A stretch of DNA of 64,000 bases from Aquabacterium sp. CECT 9606 (GTDB taxonomy: Bacteria > Pseudomonadota > Gammaproteobacteria > Burkholderiales > Burkholderiaceae_C): NCBI RefSeq assembly GCF_918741295.1, contig NZ_CAKKNB010000002.1, positions 496,001 to 560,000 of the forward strand. Direction: 5' to 3'. The notes below the pieces were generated by a model. It was given only the letters and a program-made list of their open reading frames with translations. It was not told where the DNA came from and did not search any database. Made by a program: the position numbers and the translations under genes. The first letter of the stretch is position 1, and each line of letters starts with the position of its first letter. Of the stretch, positions 27,501 through 35,654 are shown piece by piece.

Positions 27501-28021
27501 CCATCATCATCAAGGGAGCGCGTTCGCCCGAGCGTCTGCTCGATGAAGTGACGCTGTTCCTGCACACCGTCGAGTCGCAGCTGTCGGCCGAACGCCAGAC
27601 CATGCTCAAGACCGCGCGCAACCGCGACAAGGTGCTGGAAGGCCGCAAGGTGCTGCTGGTCGATGACGATGTGCGCAACATATTCGCCCTGACCAGTGCC
27701 CTGGAGCAGCGCGGCCTGCTGGTCGAGGTGGGCCGCAATGGCTTCGAAGCCCTGGCCAAGCTGGACGAAGTGGGCGACATCGACCTGGTGCTGATGGACA
27801 TCATGATGCCCGGCATGGATGGTCTGGAGGCCACGCGCCGCCTGCGGGCCAACCCCGCGTTCGCCAAGCTGCCCGTCATCGCGATCACGGCCAAGGCCAT
27901 GAAGGATGACCAGGAGCAATGCCGCCGCGCGGGCATCAACGACTACCTGGCCAAGCCGGTGGAGCTGGAACGCCTGTTCTCGCTCTTGCGGGTCTGGATG
28001 CCCGCCATGCAAAGGCTTTGA
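24533..28021 (+). CDS. CHASE3-GAF hybrid histidine kinase with three receiver domains
   Basis: This 1162-residue membrane kinase starts at 24533. TM1 is about 20-42 and TM2 about 184-204, with a CHASE3 periplasmic domain between them. A GAF domain (about 235-395) and a long coiled coil rich in Gln and Glu (about 395-485) follow. HisKA carries H496 in LANMSHELRTPL, and the HATPase has QYGGTGLGLSISREL. After a Pro-rich linker (about 725-760) come three receivers (Asp in ILLDIRLPDD, MVIDLKLPDMDG and VLMDIMMPGMDG). CheR, CheB and another kinase gene follow in the same operon. It is probably the central sensor of a phosphorelay linked to methylation control. Confidence 0.94.
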   Translation: MPEKTSLETAHFQRVLKRHLALPLAVGAFSAMVFIGLIFFLLSQLNWVEHTQRVIGNANELKTVIVDQETGTRGFLLTGEDKFLSPYNLAKPKMASELASLKALVQDNQHQLDRLNRIEALQRQWDEFAQRIIELRRSQGDYLSIIRAETGKQLFDEIRREVRDFLNEEDKLLQERNEIARSTTFWVIVSYVSLVLILSGLIALSGRRQIMTLSENYGDALRQHVLSTKALQEKAWFRIGQTQLAERLLGQLALPVLSRQVLEFMAGYLGVAVAALYVRNAAGKLHRVGTYGFSKELEAQEQSLDLDHGLVGQVAKDGQLKHIPQVPDHHFQVTTGLSTGAPTDVVLLPISNDGQVNGVIELGFMRPVVERDLELLRILATNVGASVEAAQYRQRLQDALEETHQLNEELQTQQEELRTANEELEEQSRVLNESQTNLEHQQAELEQINVQLTEQALLVDRKNEALKQAQSELENRADELQRASRYKSEFLANMSHELRTPLNSSLILAKLLWDNKAGNLNEEQIKFAKTIYGAGNDLLTLINDILDISKVEAGKLELTPQAVSLNSLVESLRMTFTPLADDKHLAFDIQVAADAPVSIFTDRQRVEQILKNLLSNAIKFTDKGKISMTVQGRADGRLAFAVSDSGIGIAPEQQEVIFEAFRQADGTINRQYGGTGLGLSISRELAGLLGGAIYVDSEPGRGSTFTLDLPQRWVDTSGADTTPPPAPTPRPAPASARALPAAPVVANPPPESETIPSFADDRQAISAAARLVLVIEDDPQFAAILFDLAHEMNYQCLVAHGAAEGFELATRHLPHAILLDIRLPDDSGLAVLQQLKDHPQTRHIPVHIVAAEDVSEVALHMGAIGFAMKPTTREALKEVFNKLEEKSAKKVKRVLVVEDDARQRDSIVHLIGDDDIEIAAVERGEQALDLLRETVFDCMVIDLKLPDMDGSELLERMTREDICSFPPVIVYTGRNLTRQEETELNKYSRSIIIKGARSPERLLDEVTLFLHTVESQLSAERQTMLKTARNRDKVLEGRKVLLVDDDVRNIFALTSALEQRGLLVEVGRNGFEALAKLDEVGDIDLVLMDIMMPGMDGLEATRRLRANPAFAKLPVIAITAKAMKDDQEQCRRAGINDYLAKPVELERLFSLLRVWMPAMQRL

Positions 28022-28027
28022 CCCACC

Positions 28028-28840
28028 ATGCCGCACGTCGACCTTGAACTGCGTTTGCTGATGGAGGCGATCTACGCCAAGTACAGCCATGACTTTCGCG
28101 ACTACTCCGGGTCGTCGCAAAAGCGCCGTGTGCTGTATGCCTTGCAGCAGTTGGAGTGCGACACCATCTCCACCTTGCAATCCAAGGTGCTGCACGACCC
28201 GACGGCCTTCCAGAAGCTGCTGGACATCCTGACCATCCCCTTCAGCGAGATGTTCCGCGATCCCAGCTACTTCCTGGCCTTGCGCCAGCATGTCATGCCG
28301 GTGTTGCGCACCTACCCGTCTCTGAAGGTGTGGATCGCCGGGTGCAGCACGGGCGAAGAGGTCTACTCCATGGCCATCCTGTTGCGCGAGGAAGGCCTGC
28401 TCGAGCGCACCATGGTCTATGCCACCGACATCAACCCGGCCTCGCTCGAGAAAGCGCGCCAGGGCATTTTCCAGTTGGCCAATGTGCAAGCCTTCACCGC
28501 CAATTACCAGGCGGCGGGCGGTACGGCGGCTTTTTCCGATTACTACACGGCGGCCTACAACGCCGTGCGCTTTGACCGCACGCTGACCGACAACATCACC
28601 TTTGCCGACCACAGCCTGGCCACAGACCACGTGTTCTCGGAGATGCACCTGGTGTGCTGCCGCAATGTGCTGATCTATTTCAAGCGCAATCTGCAGGACC
28701 GGGCCCTGGGCCTGTTCCACGAGTCGCTGTGCCACCGGGGCTTCCTGGGCCTGGGGTCGAAAGAGAGCCTGGATTTTTCAGCGTTCGCCGACCGGTTCGA
28801 GCCCGTGGTCAAGGCCGAGCGCCTGTTCCGCAAGCGTTGA
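28028..28840 (+). CDS. cheR: CheR-type protein-glutamate methyltransferase
   Basis: A 270-residue SAM-dependent methyltransferase that methylates glutamates on chemoreceptor-like proteins. The SAM-binding motif is AGCSTGEEVYSMA (residues 104-116). The family landmark LTIPFSEMFRDPSYF appears at about 68-82 and MHLVCCRNVLIYF in the C-terminal half. It lacks the TPR or beta-subdomain extensions of some CheR proteins. It starts 6 bases after the CHASE3 kinase gene. No methyl-accepting receptor is encoded in the window, so its target may be the kinase itself or a receptor elsewhere. Confidence 0.93.
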   Translation: MPHVDLELRLLMEAIYAKYSHDFRDYSGSSQKRRVLYALQQLECDTISTLQSKVLHDPTAFQKLLDILTIPFSEMFRDPSYFLALRQHVMPVLRTYPSLKVWIAGCSTGEEVYSMAILLREEGLLERTMVYATDINPASLEKARQGIFQLANVQAFTANYQAAGGTAAFSDYYTAAYNAVRFDRTLTDNITFADHSLATDHVFSEMHLVCCRNVLIYFKRNLQDRALGLFHESLCHRGFLGLGSKESLDFSAFADRFEPVVKAERLFRKR

Positions 28841-28851
28841 GGAGCGCCACC

Positions 28852-29463
28852 ATGACGCCGCACCCCAGCCCATCATTCGATCCCGAGTCGCCGGCCATCC
28901 GGGCCGTGGCCATTGGTGCGTCGGCGGGCGGCGTCGATGCCTTGATGAAGGTGCTGGTGGGCTTGCCCGCTTCGTTCAGCTTGCCCATCCTGGTGGTGCT
29001 GCACCTGCCCGAAGACCGGCCCAGCCGCCTGCCCGAGATCCTGGCCTACCGGCTGGAGATCCCCGTGCACGAGGCGATGGACAAGCAACCCATCGAGCCC
29101 GGCGCGGTGTACGTGGCGCCCACCGGCTACCACCTGTCGGTCGAGGGCGACCTCACCCTCTCGCTCAGTGGCGAAGAGCCGGTCAATTACTCGCGGCCCT
29201 CCATAGATGTGCTGATGAGTTCAGCGGCCGATGCCTACGGCCTGGGCCTGGTCGGCATCTTGCTGACTGGCGCCAACCACGATGGCGCGCAAGGCATGGC
29301 GCACATCAAGGCGCGTGGCGGCTGGACGGTGGTGCAGAACCCCGATCAGGCGCAATCCGACACCATGCCCCTGGCCGCCATCCGAAAGCAGGCGCCCGAC
29401 CTGATCCTGTCGCTGAGCGACATCCACGCATTGCTGCTTAAACTGGGACGAGAAAAATCATGA
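28852..29463 (+). CDS. cheB: CheB-type methylesterase domain protein without receiver
   Basis: A 203-residue protein containing only the CheB methylesterase domain. The catalytic triad is S24 in AIGASAGG, H51 in VVLHLPED, and D144 in LLTGANHDGAQG. It removes methyl groups from, or deamidates, receptor glutamates. The usual N-terminal receiver that gates CheB activity is missing, so control must come by other means. The receiver-kinase encoded next overlaps it by four bases (ATGA at 29460) and could play that part. Confidence 0.93.
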   Translation: MTPHPSPSFDPESPAIRAVAIGASAGGVDALMKVLVGLPASFSLPILVVLHLPEDRPSRLPEILAYRLEIPVHEAMDKQPIEPGAVYVAPTGYHLSVEGDLTLSLSGEEPVNYSRPSIDVLMSSAADAYGLGLVGILLTGANHDGAQGMAHIKARGGWTVVQNPDQAQSDTMPLAAIRKQAPDLILSLSDIHALLLKLGREKS

Positions 29464-30635
29464 CCGACGACCGCACCAAGCTGCTGATCGTGGACGACTT
29501 GCCGGAAAACCTGCTGGCGCTCAAGTCCCTGATCCAGCATGAAGACCACTTGGTTTACCAGGCCTCGTCCGGCGAAGAAGCCTTGGGGCTGTTGCTGGAA
29601 CACGAGTTCGCGCTGGCGATCCTGGATGTGCAGATGCCCGGCATGACGGGCTTCGAGTTGGCCGAGCTGATGCGTGGCACCGAGAAGACCCGCCACATCC
29701 CCATCGTGTTCGTGACGGCGGCCAACCGCGACCGCAACCACGCCTTCAAGGGATACGAAAACGGTGCGGTCGATTTTCTGTACAAGCCTCTGGACAGTTT
29801 TGCCGTGAAGAGCAAGGTCAGCGTGTTCGTGGACCTGCACCGCCAGCGCCAGCAGGTGCAGCGCCAGGTTGAAGCGCTGGAAGAAAGCCGCCGCCAGCAG
29901 CAAGCGCTGTTGACCGAGCTGCAGGCCACCAAGGAGGAGTTGCAGAATGCCTTGCGGATGCGCGACGACTTCATGTCGCTGGTGGCGCATGAATTGCGCA
30001 CACCCTTGAGCGCCTTGTCCATCGACATTCAGGTGCGCCAGAAGCACCTTGAGAAAGGCAATGCGGACTTCTTCGGGCCCCAGCAGCTGTCGGGCATGTT
30101 CGCCAAGTACCGGCGCCAATCACAGAGCATGACGCGCCTGATCGAGGACATGCTGGATGTGTCGCGCATCCGCAATGGCAAGCTGTCCATCCGCCCCTCC
30201 ACCACCGACCTGTCGCGTTTGCTGGAGCGCCTGGTGGGCGACTTCCCCAGGCTGGACAGCGACAGCGTGATCAGCCTGAACATCCAGCCGGGCGTGACGG
30301 GCCTCTGGGACGAGTTCCGCATCGAGCAGGTGGTCACCAACCTCTTGAGCAATGCCATGCGCTACGGTGCAGGCAAGCCGGTGGAGGTGATCCTCACGGC
30401 CTCGTCCGATGTGGCGCGCATCGAGGTGCGCGACTGGGGCATCGGCATCGCGCCCGATGCGCAGCGGCGCATCTTCGAGCAGTTCGTTCGCGTGGCCGAT
30501 CCGGCCGCCCACCGTGGCCTGGGCCTGGGGCTGTACATCACCCAGCAGCTGGTTGAGGCGCACCAGGGCACCATCAGCGTGGACAGCAAGCTGGGCGAGG
30601 GCTCGGTGTTCGTCGTCACATTGCCTTTGGCGTGA
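29460..30635 (+). CDS. Receiver-histidine kinase (REC-HisKA-HATPase)
   Basis: A 391-residue soluble kinase. The receiver (about 5-125) carries D56 in LAILDVQMPGMTG. A coiled coil (about 125-168) leads to HisKA with H177 in SLVAHELRTPLSA, then the HATPase (DWGIGIAPDAQR, GLGLGLYITQQL). It ends the kinase-cheR-cheB operon. Its receiver is a natural acceptor for phosphate from the CHASE3 kinase (inference). The 3' end overlaps the convergent ABC transporter gene by 20 bases. Confidence 0.92.
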   Translation: MTDDRTKLLIVDDLPENLLALKSLIQHEDHLVYQASSGEEALGLLLEHEFALAILDVQMPGMTGFELAELMRGTEKTRHIPIVFVTAANRDRNHAFKGYENGAVDFLYKPLDSFAVKSKVSVFVDLHRQRQQVQRQVEALEESRRQQQALLTELQATKEELQNALRMRDDFMSLVAHELRTPLSALSIDIQVRQKHLEKGNADFFGPQQLSGMFAKYRRQSQSMTRLIEDMLDVSRIRNGKLSIRPSTTDLSRLLERLVGDFPRLDSDSVISLNIQPGVTGLWDEFRIEQVVTNLLSNAMRYGAGKPVEVILTASSDVARIEVRDWGIGIAPDAQRRIFEQFVRVADPAAHRGLGLGLYITQQLVEAHQGTISVDSKLGEGSVFVVTLPLA

Positions 30636-32802
30636 GCAGTGGCGTCACATTCATGCGACCGGCGTCAGGCTCATCGTCTTCTGGCGGGGTCTGCTCCACC
30701 AGCTTGACCAGCTTGCCGCCCGACAGCACGTGGATCTCGTCGCCTTCGCTCAGGCTGTGCTGCCGGTGCGTGATGATGAACCGGCCACAGCCCAGGTGGT
30801 TGATGGCCTCTTGCACATGGCGTTCGGTCTCGAAATCGAGGTGGCTGGTGTATTCGTCCAGCAGCAAGAAGCGAGGCTGCTTGTAAAGCGCCCGGGCCAG
30901 CAGCAGGCGTTGCTTTTGCCCGCCCGACAACGTGGCCCCCATGCCGCCAACCAGGGTCTGGTAGCCCATGGGCATGCGCTGAATGTCTTCGTGAATGCAG
31001 GCTTGCTGGGCGGCGAGCATCACCTTCTCGGGCGTGGCCTCGGTGTCGTTCATGGCGATGTTGTCGTAGACCGAGCAGGTGAACAACTGGTCGTCCTGGA
31101 ACACGGTGCCCAGCACCGAGCGGAAGGCCTCGGAGCCGATGCGGCTGATGGGCACGCCATTGACCAGCACCTCGCCCGATTCAGGCGTGACCTGGCCCGA
31201 CAGCACCTTCAGCAAGGTGGACTTGCCGCAGCCTGACGGGCCCACCACCGCGATGGCCTGGCCACTGTGCAGGGTCATGCTGATGTCGTCCAGCACCGGC
31301 GCTTCACCCATCGCGTAGCGGAAGGTGACGTTGCGCAGTGACAAGGTCATCGGGCCATCGGTCTTCAAAGACGCTTCAGCCTGGGCAGGCGAGGGCGGTT
31401 CGGGCTCGGTCAGCACGATGTCGGCCAGGCGCTCGCCTTGCAGTTTCAACAGGCGCAGGTTGATGACCCGCTCCAGCAGCTCGGAGGCCCGCTGCAGGAA
31501 CTGGCTCTTGTAGGCCAGAAAGGCCACCAGCATGCCGATGGAGAACTGCTCGTCCAGGATCATGCGTGCGGCCAGGTAGATCACCAGCGATTGCTCGACC
31601 GCGCTGATCAGGCCGTTGACGCCCTGGTACAGCAGGCTGATGCGCTGCTGCTTGACCGAGGCGTTGACCATGGCCACCTGCTGGTTCATCCAGCCGCCCA
31701 CGCGCCAGCCCGGCTTGGCGAAGAACTTGATGGCGGCCACGCCGCGCAGGGTCTCCAGCAGGTAGGTCTGCGCGTTGGCTTCACGCACGATGGTCTCTTC
31801 GGTCGCTTGCCGGTAGGGCTTGAAGACGGCAAAGCGCACGATGGTCTGCAGCACGGCCACGGCCAGCACCACCATGGCCATCGTGGGGCTGTAGAAGAAC
31901 ATCAGGCCCAGCGTGATCAGGCTGACCGCGCCATCGAGCACCACCTCGACCAGGTGGTTGGTGATGGTGTCCTGGATGGTGTGGACCGAGCCGAAGCGCG
32001 ACAGCACATCGCCCGTGTGGCGCTTGTCAAAATAGGCCAGCGGCAGCTTGAGCATGTAGCGGAACACGTTGGCGCTGGACGACACGCGCCACGACAGGCT
32101 GGCGCCCAGCACGATCCAGGTCCGCACCAGGCGCGTGCCCAGCGACATCACCGCCAGCAGGAAGATGCCGATGGCCAGCACGGCCAGCAGCGGCGCATCG
32201 CGCGTGACCACCACGTCGTCGATGATCCACTGGCTGAGCATGGGCATGAGGATGCCGAACACCTCCAGCACGATGGAAAGAAGCGCCATCTGACCGAAGG
32301 CGCGCCACAGGCCGCGCTGGCCGGTGAACAAGAGGCGCAGGTCGAAGGGTGTCTTCTCTTGTTTCTTCTCGAAGCTGGTGCTGGGCGACAGCTCCAACGC
32401 CACGCCGGTGAAGTGCGGGCTGGCTTCCTTGAGGGTGAGGGTGCGCTCGCCCAGGGCGGGGTCGAGGATGGTGATGCGTTGCGAGTCGGCCTTGGTCAGC
32501 ACCACGAAGTGGTTCAGGTTCCAGTGCAGCAGGCAGGGGGTCTGCAGCTGCGGCAGCTCGTCCATCTCCAGGCGCACGGCCCGGTTGGCAAAGCCCAGGT
32601 GCTCGGCGATGTTCATCAGGCGGGCCAGCGTGGCACCACGCGATGACAGCTCGAAGCGGCGCCGCAAGGTCAGCAGGTCGGTCTCGTGGCCATGGGCGCT
32701 GGCGATCATGGCCAGGCAGGCCAGGCCGCACTCGGCCGCTTCCGATTGCAGGATCAGCGGTGCTTGTTTGCGCGGCCACAGGGAAAGAAGGTTGGTGCGC
32801 AT
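30616..32802 (-). CDS. C39-peptidase-containing ABC exporter for double-glycine peptides
   Basis: A 728-residue bacteriocin-type exporter (CvaB/LagD class). The N-terminal C39 peptidase domain has an intact triad: C25 in SEAAECGLACLAM, H98 in HWNLNHFVVL, D114 in ITILDPALG, with Q19 at the oxyanion hole. Six helices span about 155-440. The ATPase shows VVGPSGCGKST, LSGGQKQRLLLARAL and FLLLDEYTSHLD. It cuts leaders after Gly-Gly and exports the peptide. The ATG at 32802 shares one base with the hlyD stop. A matching double-glycine peptide gene lies at the head of the cluster (35655-35834). Confidence 0.96.
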   Translation of the reverse strand: MRTNLLSLWPRKQAPLILQSEAAECGLACLAMIASAHGHETDLLTLRRRFELSSRGATLARLMNIAEHLGFANRAVRLEMDELPQLQTPCLLHWNLNHFVVLTKADSQRITILDPALGERTLTLKEASPHFTGVALELSPSTSFEKKQEKTPFDLRLLFTGQRGLWRAFGQMALLSIVLEVFGILMPMLSQWIIDDVVVTRDAPLLAVLAIGIFLLAVMSLGTRLVRTWIVLGASLSWRVSSSANVFRYMLKLPLAYFDKRHTGDVLSRFGSVHTIQDTITNHLVEVVLDGAVSLITLGLMFFYSPTMAMVVLAVAVLQTIVRFAVFKPYRQATEETIVREANAQTYLLETLRGVAAIKFFAKPGWRVGGWMNQQVAMVNASVKQQRISLLYQGVNGLISAVEQSLVIYLAARMILDEQFSIGMLVAFLAYKSQFLQRASELLERVINLRLLKLQGERLADIVLTEPEPPSPAQAEASLKTDGPMTLSLRNVTFRYAMGEAPVLDDISMTLHSGQAIAVVGPSGCGKSTLLKVLSGQVTPESGEVLVNGVPISRIGSEAFRSVLGTVFQDDQLFTCSVYDNIAMNDTEATPEKVMLAAQQACIHEDIQRMPMGYQTLVGGMGATLSGGQKQRLLLARALYKQPRFLLLDEYTSHLDFETERHVQEAINHLGCGRFIITHRQHSLSEGDEIHVLSGGKLVKLVEQTPPEDDEPDAGRMNVTPLLTPKAM

Positions 32803-34052
32803 CACAGTTTTCCGCTGAAGGCGAAGAGGGGGTCGAGCATCCAGCGGACCAGGCGGCGCCTGTCGATCTCGATGTCGGCCGTGAGCGTGTGGCCCGGCCT
32901 CAGGGCGATGTCGGTGCCATAAGCGCGCACCTTGGCCTGGTCCAGGGCCACGCGCACGATGAAGACCGCGCGCCGGTCGGTGCCACCATTGCCGCTGGCC
33001 AGGGGCACGTCGGTTTGCGAGACGCTGCGCACCGTGCCTTGGTACTGCCCGAAGCGCTGATAGGGAAAGGCGTCATAGCTGATGCGCACGCGCTGGCCCG
33101 CCTTGATGAAGCCGACCGACGTGCTCGGCAGGTAAAGGGTGGCCTCCAAGGCCGAGCGCGTCGGCACGATGGAAGCCAGTGTGACGTTGGCGTTGACGCT
33201 TTGGCCCGGTGTGGCCAACAAGCCCGACACCACGCCATCGACCGGGGCCTTCAGCAGAACGCGCCTGGCGCCATGGCGCTGCACCTCTTCTTGTTGCAAG
33301 CCCAGCAGGTCGCGGTCCAGGCCAGCCTGGTCGATGCGGTGCTGGGCTTGCAGGCGTTGGCGCTCATCCTGTGATGAAGCCAGGTCGGCCTCGGCCGCGC
33401 TGCGCTGGCGCTTGAGTGTTTGCAAACGCGCGGTCTGGTCCAGCAGCAGTTGGCGTTGCTGCTCGTACTGCAGGTCGGAGATGATGCGTTCGTCCAGCAG
33501 GGGCTTGAACTGGTCCACCAGCTTGCGGGCCGATGCAATCTGCTGTTCTTGCAGCTTGATTTCCTCGGCCAGGGTCAAGAGGTCGCGGCGGCTTTGGGCC
33601 ACGCGCTGCTCCAGCGCGGCCAGGGAGGCGGTGCTCGCCTGGGCCTGGCCCTCGGCCTGATTGCGCATCTGGCTGCGCTGGCTTTCCAGGTTCTGCTGCA
33701 ACAGCGCTTGCGTGCTGCCCGCGTCGCTGAAGCGCTCGTTGCTGATCTCGGCGATCACGTCGCCGGCCTTCACGGCCTGGCCTTCGGTGACCAGCACACG
33801 CTGCACGATGCCGGGCTCCAGGGGCACCACCATGGCCACGCCATCGCGGGGTTGCACCACGCCCTGCACGCGCTCCTTCTTGGTGTAGTGGCCGAAGACC
33901 AGCACCGCCAGCACGAGCGCGGCCAGGCACAGGAAGAAGAAAGTGAGGCGGCCAGCGCCCACCGGGCGGATGTCGATGGAGGGGCCGGATGAGGTGTCTG
34001 AACGCGCGTCCAGAACCTCCTGGCGGAACAGGGATTGGGCGGGGGGGCTCAT
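32802..34052 (-). CDS. HlyD-family periplasmic adaptor protein
   Basis: A 416-residue membrane-fusion protein linking the inner-membrane exporter to the outer-membrane channel. One transmembrane helix lies at about 35-57 (LTFFFLCLAALVLAVLVFG). A lipoyl-like half-motif (VVPLEPGIVQRVLVTEGQAV) leads to a long coiled-coil hairpin (about 115-270). The second lipoyl half (APVDGVVSGLLATPGQSV) and a beta-barrel domain end it. Its ATG overlaps the tolC-like stop (ATGA, 34049-34052), so the export genes are translationally coupled. Confidence 0.94.
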   Translation of the reverse strand: MSPPAQSLFRQEVLDARSDTSSGPSIDIRPVGAGRLTFFFLCLAALVLAVLVFGHYTKKERVQGVVQPRDGVAMVVPLEPGIVQRVLVTEGQAVKAGDVIAEISNERFSDAGSTQALLQQNLESQRSQMRNQAEGQAQASTASLAALEQRVAQSRRDLLTLAEEIKLQEQQIASARKLVDQFKPLLDERIISDLQYEQQRQLLLDQTARLQTLKRQRSAAEADLASSQDERQRLQAQHRIDQAGLDRDLLGLQQEEVQRHGARRVLLKAPVDGVVSGLLATPGQSVNANVTLASIVPTRSALEATLYLPSTSVGFIKAGQRVRISYDAFPYQRFGQYQGTVRSVSQTDVPLASGNGGTDRRAVFIVRVALDQAKVRAYGTDIALRPGHTLTADIEIDRRRLVRWMLDPLFAFSGKL

Positions 34053-35599
34053 GGCGTGCTCTCTGCCAGCAAGGGCAAGGGGGCTGTGTCGAACAGGGGT
34101 GTCAGCGGCGCGACATGGTCGGCGTCCAACTGGTCCAGCAAGGCCAGGATGTTCACTTGGGCCGACAGGGCATGGATGCGCGCGGTGACCAGGCTTTGCC
34201 TGGCGGTGTAGATCTGCTGCTGGGCGTTGAGTAGGTCCAGGTTGGTGCGCAGGCCGGCCACAAAGGCCTTGCGCAGCGCCTCGTACGTGGCCGAAGCGGT
34301 TTGCTCGACCTGGCGCTGCAGCGTGATCACCTGCCGGGCCTGCGACAAGGTCTGGTAGGCATCGCGCAGGGCGGCTTCGACCTGGGCTTGCGCTTCATCA
34401 CGCCGGGCCTGGGCCTGGATCAGCAGGGCGGCGGATTCACGCGTGCGGCCCTGCTGCACACCGCCCGTGAACAAGGCCCAGTTCAACTGCACGCCGATGG
34501 CGCGTTCCCGGGTGGTCTGGCGCTGGCTGAAGCCGTCCAGCTGGGGCACTTCCCGGACCAGGCTGGCGCTGGCCACGGCGTCCACGGTGGGTTGCCAGCG
34601 CTCGGCGGTGCGAGCCTGGTCGGTGGCCGTGGCCGTGGTGATCTGGGCGAGGGCGTCGCGCAAGGGTGGATGGCGGCTGGGGGCCAGCAGCAGTGCTTCT
34701 TCCAGCGTGGTCACCACGGCGGGCCAATGGGTCTCCTCACCTCGCAGGCCGGCGGGCAGCACCACGGTCTGGCCGCTGAGCCGCTCCAGGGTGAGGTGCT
34801 GCGTGGCCAGCCGCGTGTCCAGTTCTTGCACGGCGGCGCGGGTCTGGTCGATGCGGGTGCGTGTTTCCAGCACGTCCAGGATGGTGCCGGCACCAGCTTG
34901 CAGGCGCCGGTCGTTGATGCGCCATTGTGCTTGCAGCAAGTCTTGCTGAGCCAGGGTGAGGCGCCGCTGTTCGGCCGCTTCGATGGCGCTCAGGTAGGCC
35001 ACGCTGAGTTCGCGGGCCACGTTGGCCCGGTTGCCTCTAGCCTGCCATTGCGCCTGGTCGGCCTGGGCGGCCTGGGCCCGGGCGTTGGCCTGCTCGGCGG
35101 CGCGCCACAACGGCCAGGTGGCCGACATGGACAAAGCGGTGGCGGGGGTGTTCACCGTGGTCTCGTTGATCTGCTGGTGGCGTCGGCTGGCACTGGCGCT
35201 GGCATCGGCCCGGGGCATCCAGGCGGTGGCCCAGGCTTGTTGGCTCATGGCCTGCGCGGCCCGTGCACCAGCGTCAAAGGCGCGGTTGGAAGCCGCTTGC
35301 TGGTCGGCCGCCAGCAGCATCAGGGGCCAGGGTGTGGGGCCCTTGCCGGCTTGCTGGCCCGCGGCTGGCGCTGGCATTGAAGCGTCGCGCGAGGCGGCAG
35401 GCAGGGGATCCTGCTGCATGCCCAGGGATGTGGCCCAGTGCAATGCCAAGGCGCCCGAGGCCAGGGTTGGCAGCGAGGTGAGCAGCAGGCTCAATGCCAG
35501 CGCGAGTTGGACCGCCGTGGCCGGGCGGGCATGGCCAAGCCCGCGAGGTTCATCGCGGAGGACGGGCATGGAGGGAACGGGATCCGGGCGTCTGGACAT
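34049..35599 (-). CDS. TolC-family outer-membrane channel protein
   Basis: An outer-membrane efflux protein of 516 residues if the ATG at 35599 is used, or 506 from 35569. A basic N-terminus precedes a hydrophobic export segment (AVQLALALSLLLTSLPTLASG). Two OEP-type halves rich in long helices follow, with repeated Ala/Gln heptads and the landmark GVQLNWALFTGG. It completes a type I secretion system with the HlyD and C39-ABC proteins. The upstream ATG lies directly behind the U-tract of a strong terminator, leaving poor room for a ribosome site, so the true start is uncertain. Confidence 0.88.
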   Translation of the reverse strand: MSRRPDPVPSMPVLRDEPRGLGHARPATAVQLALALSLLLTSLPTLASGALALHWATSLGMQQDPLPAASRDASMPAPAAGQQAGKGPTPWPLMLLAADQQAASNRAFDAGARAAQAMSQQAWATAWMPRADASASASRRHQQINETTVNTPATALSMSATWPLWRAAEQANARAQAAQADQAQWQARGNRANVARELSVAYLSAIEAAEQRRLTLAQQDLLQAQWRINDRRLQAGAGTILDVLETRTRIDQTRAAVQELDTRLATQHLTLERLSGQTVVLPAGLRGEETHWPAVVTTLEEALLLAPSRHPPLRDALAQITTATATDQARTAERWQPTVDAVASASLVREVPQLDGFSQRQTTRERAIGVQLNWALFTGGVQQGRTRESAALLIQAQARRDEAQAQVEAALRDAYQTLSQARQVITLQRQVEQTASATYEALRKAFVAGLRTNLDLLNAQQQIYTARQSLVTARIHALSAQVNILALLDQLDADHVAPLTPLFDTAPLPLLAESTP

Positions 35600-35600
35600 G

Positions 35601-35633
35601 AAAAAAACCCGCCTGGCTGCGTGGCCGGGCGGG
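35601..35633 (-). terminator. Intrinsic terminator between peptide gene and tolC-like gene
   Basis: On the - strand a 10-bp GC-rich stem (GCC-CGGGCGGG-type arms at 35608-35617 and 35624-35633, one G-T wobble) with a 6-base loop is followed by seven T residues at 35607-35601. It sits about 20 bases after the peptide stop codon and immediately before the tolC-like start. It should end most peptide transcripts while some read-through supplies the export genes, a common way to make more peptide than exporter. Confidence 0.85.
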
Positions 35634-35654
35634 CTTGTCAAACCTTCAAGCGGC

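Noticed and set aside
26576-28735. 719-codon - strand frame
   Set aside because: Antisense shadow of the receiver domains and CheR gene, with no recognisable domain.
31438-32646. 402-codon + strand frame opposite the C39 exporter
   Set aside because: Low-complexity His/Gln/Ala composition typical of a shadow; the - strand gene has all catalytic motifs.
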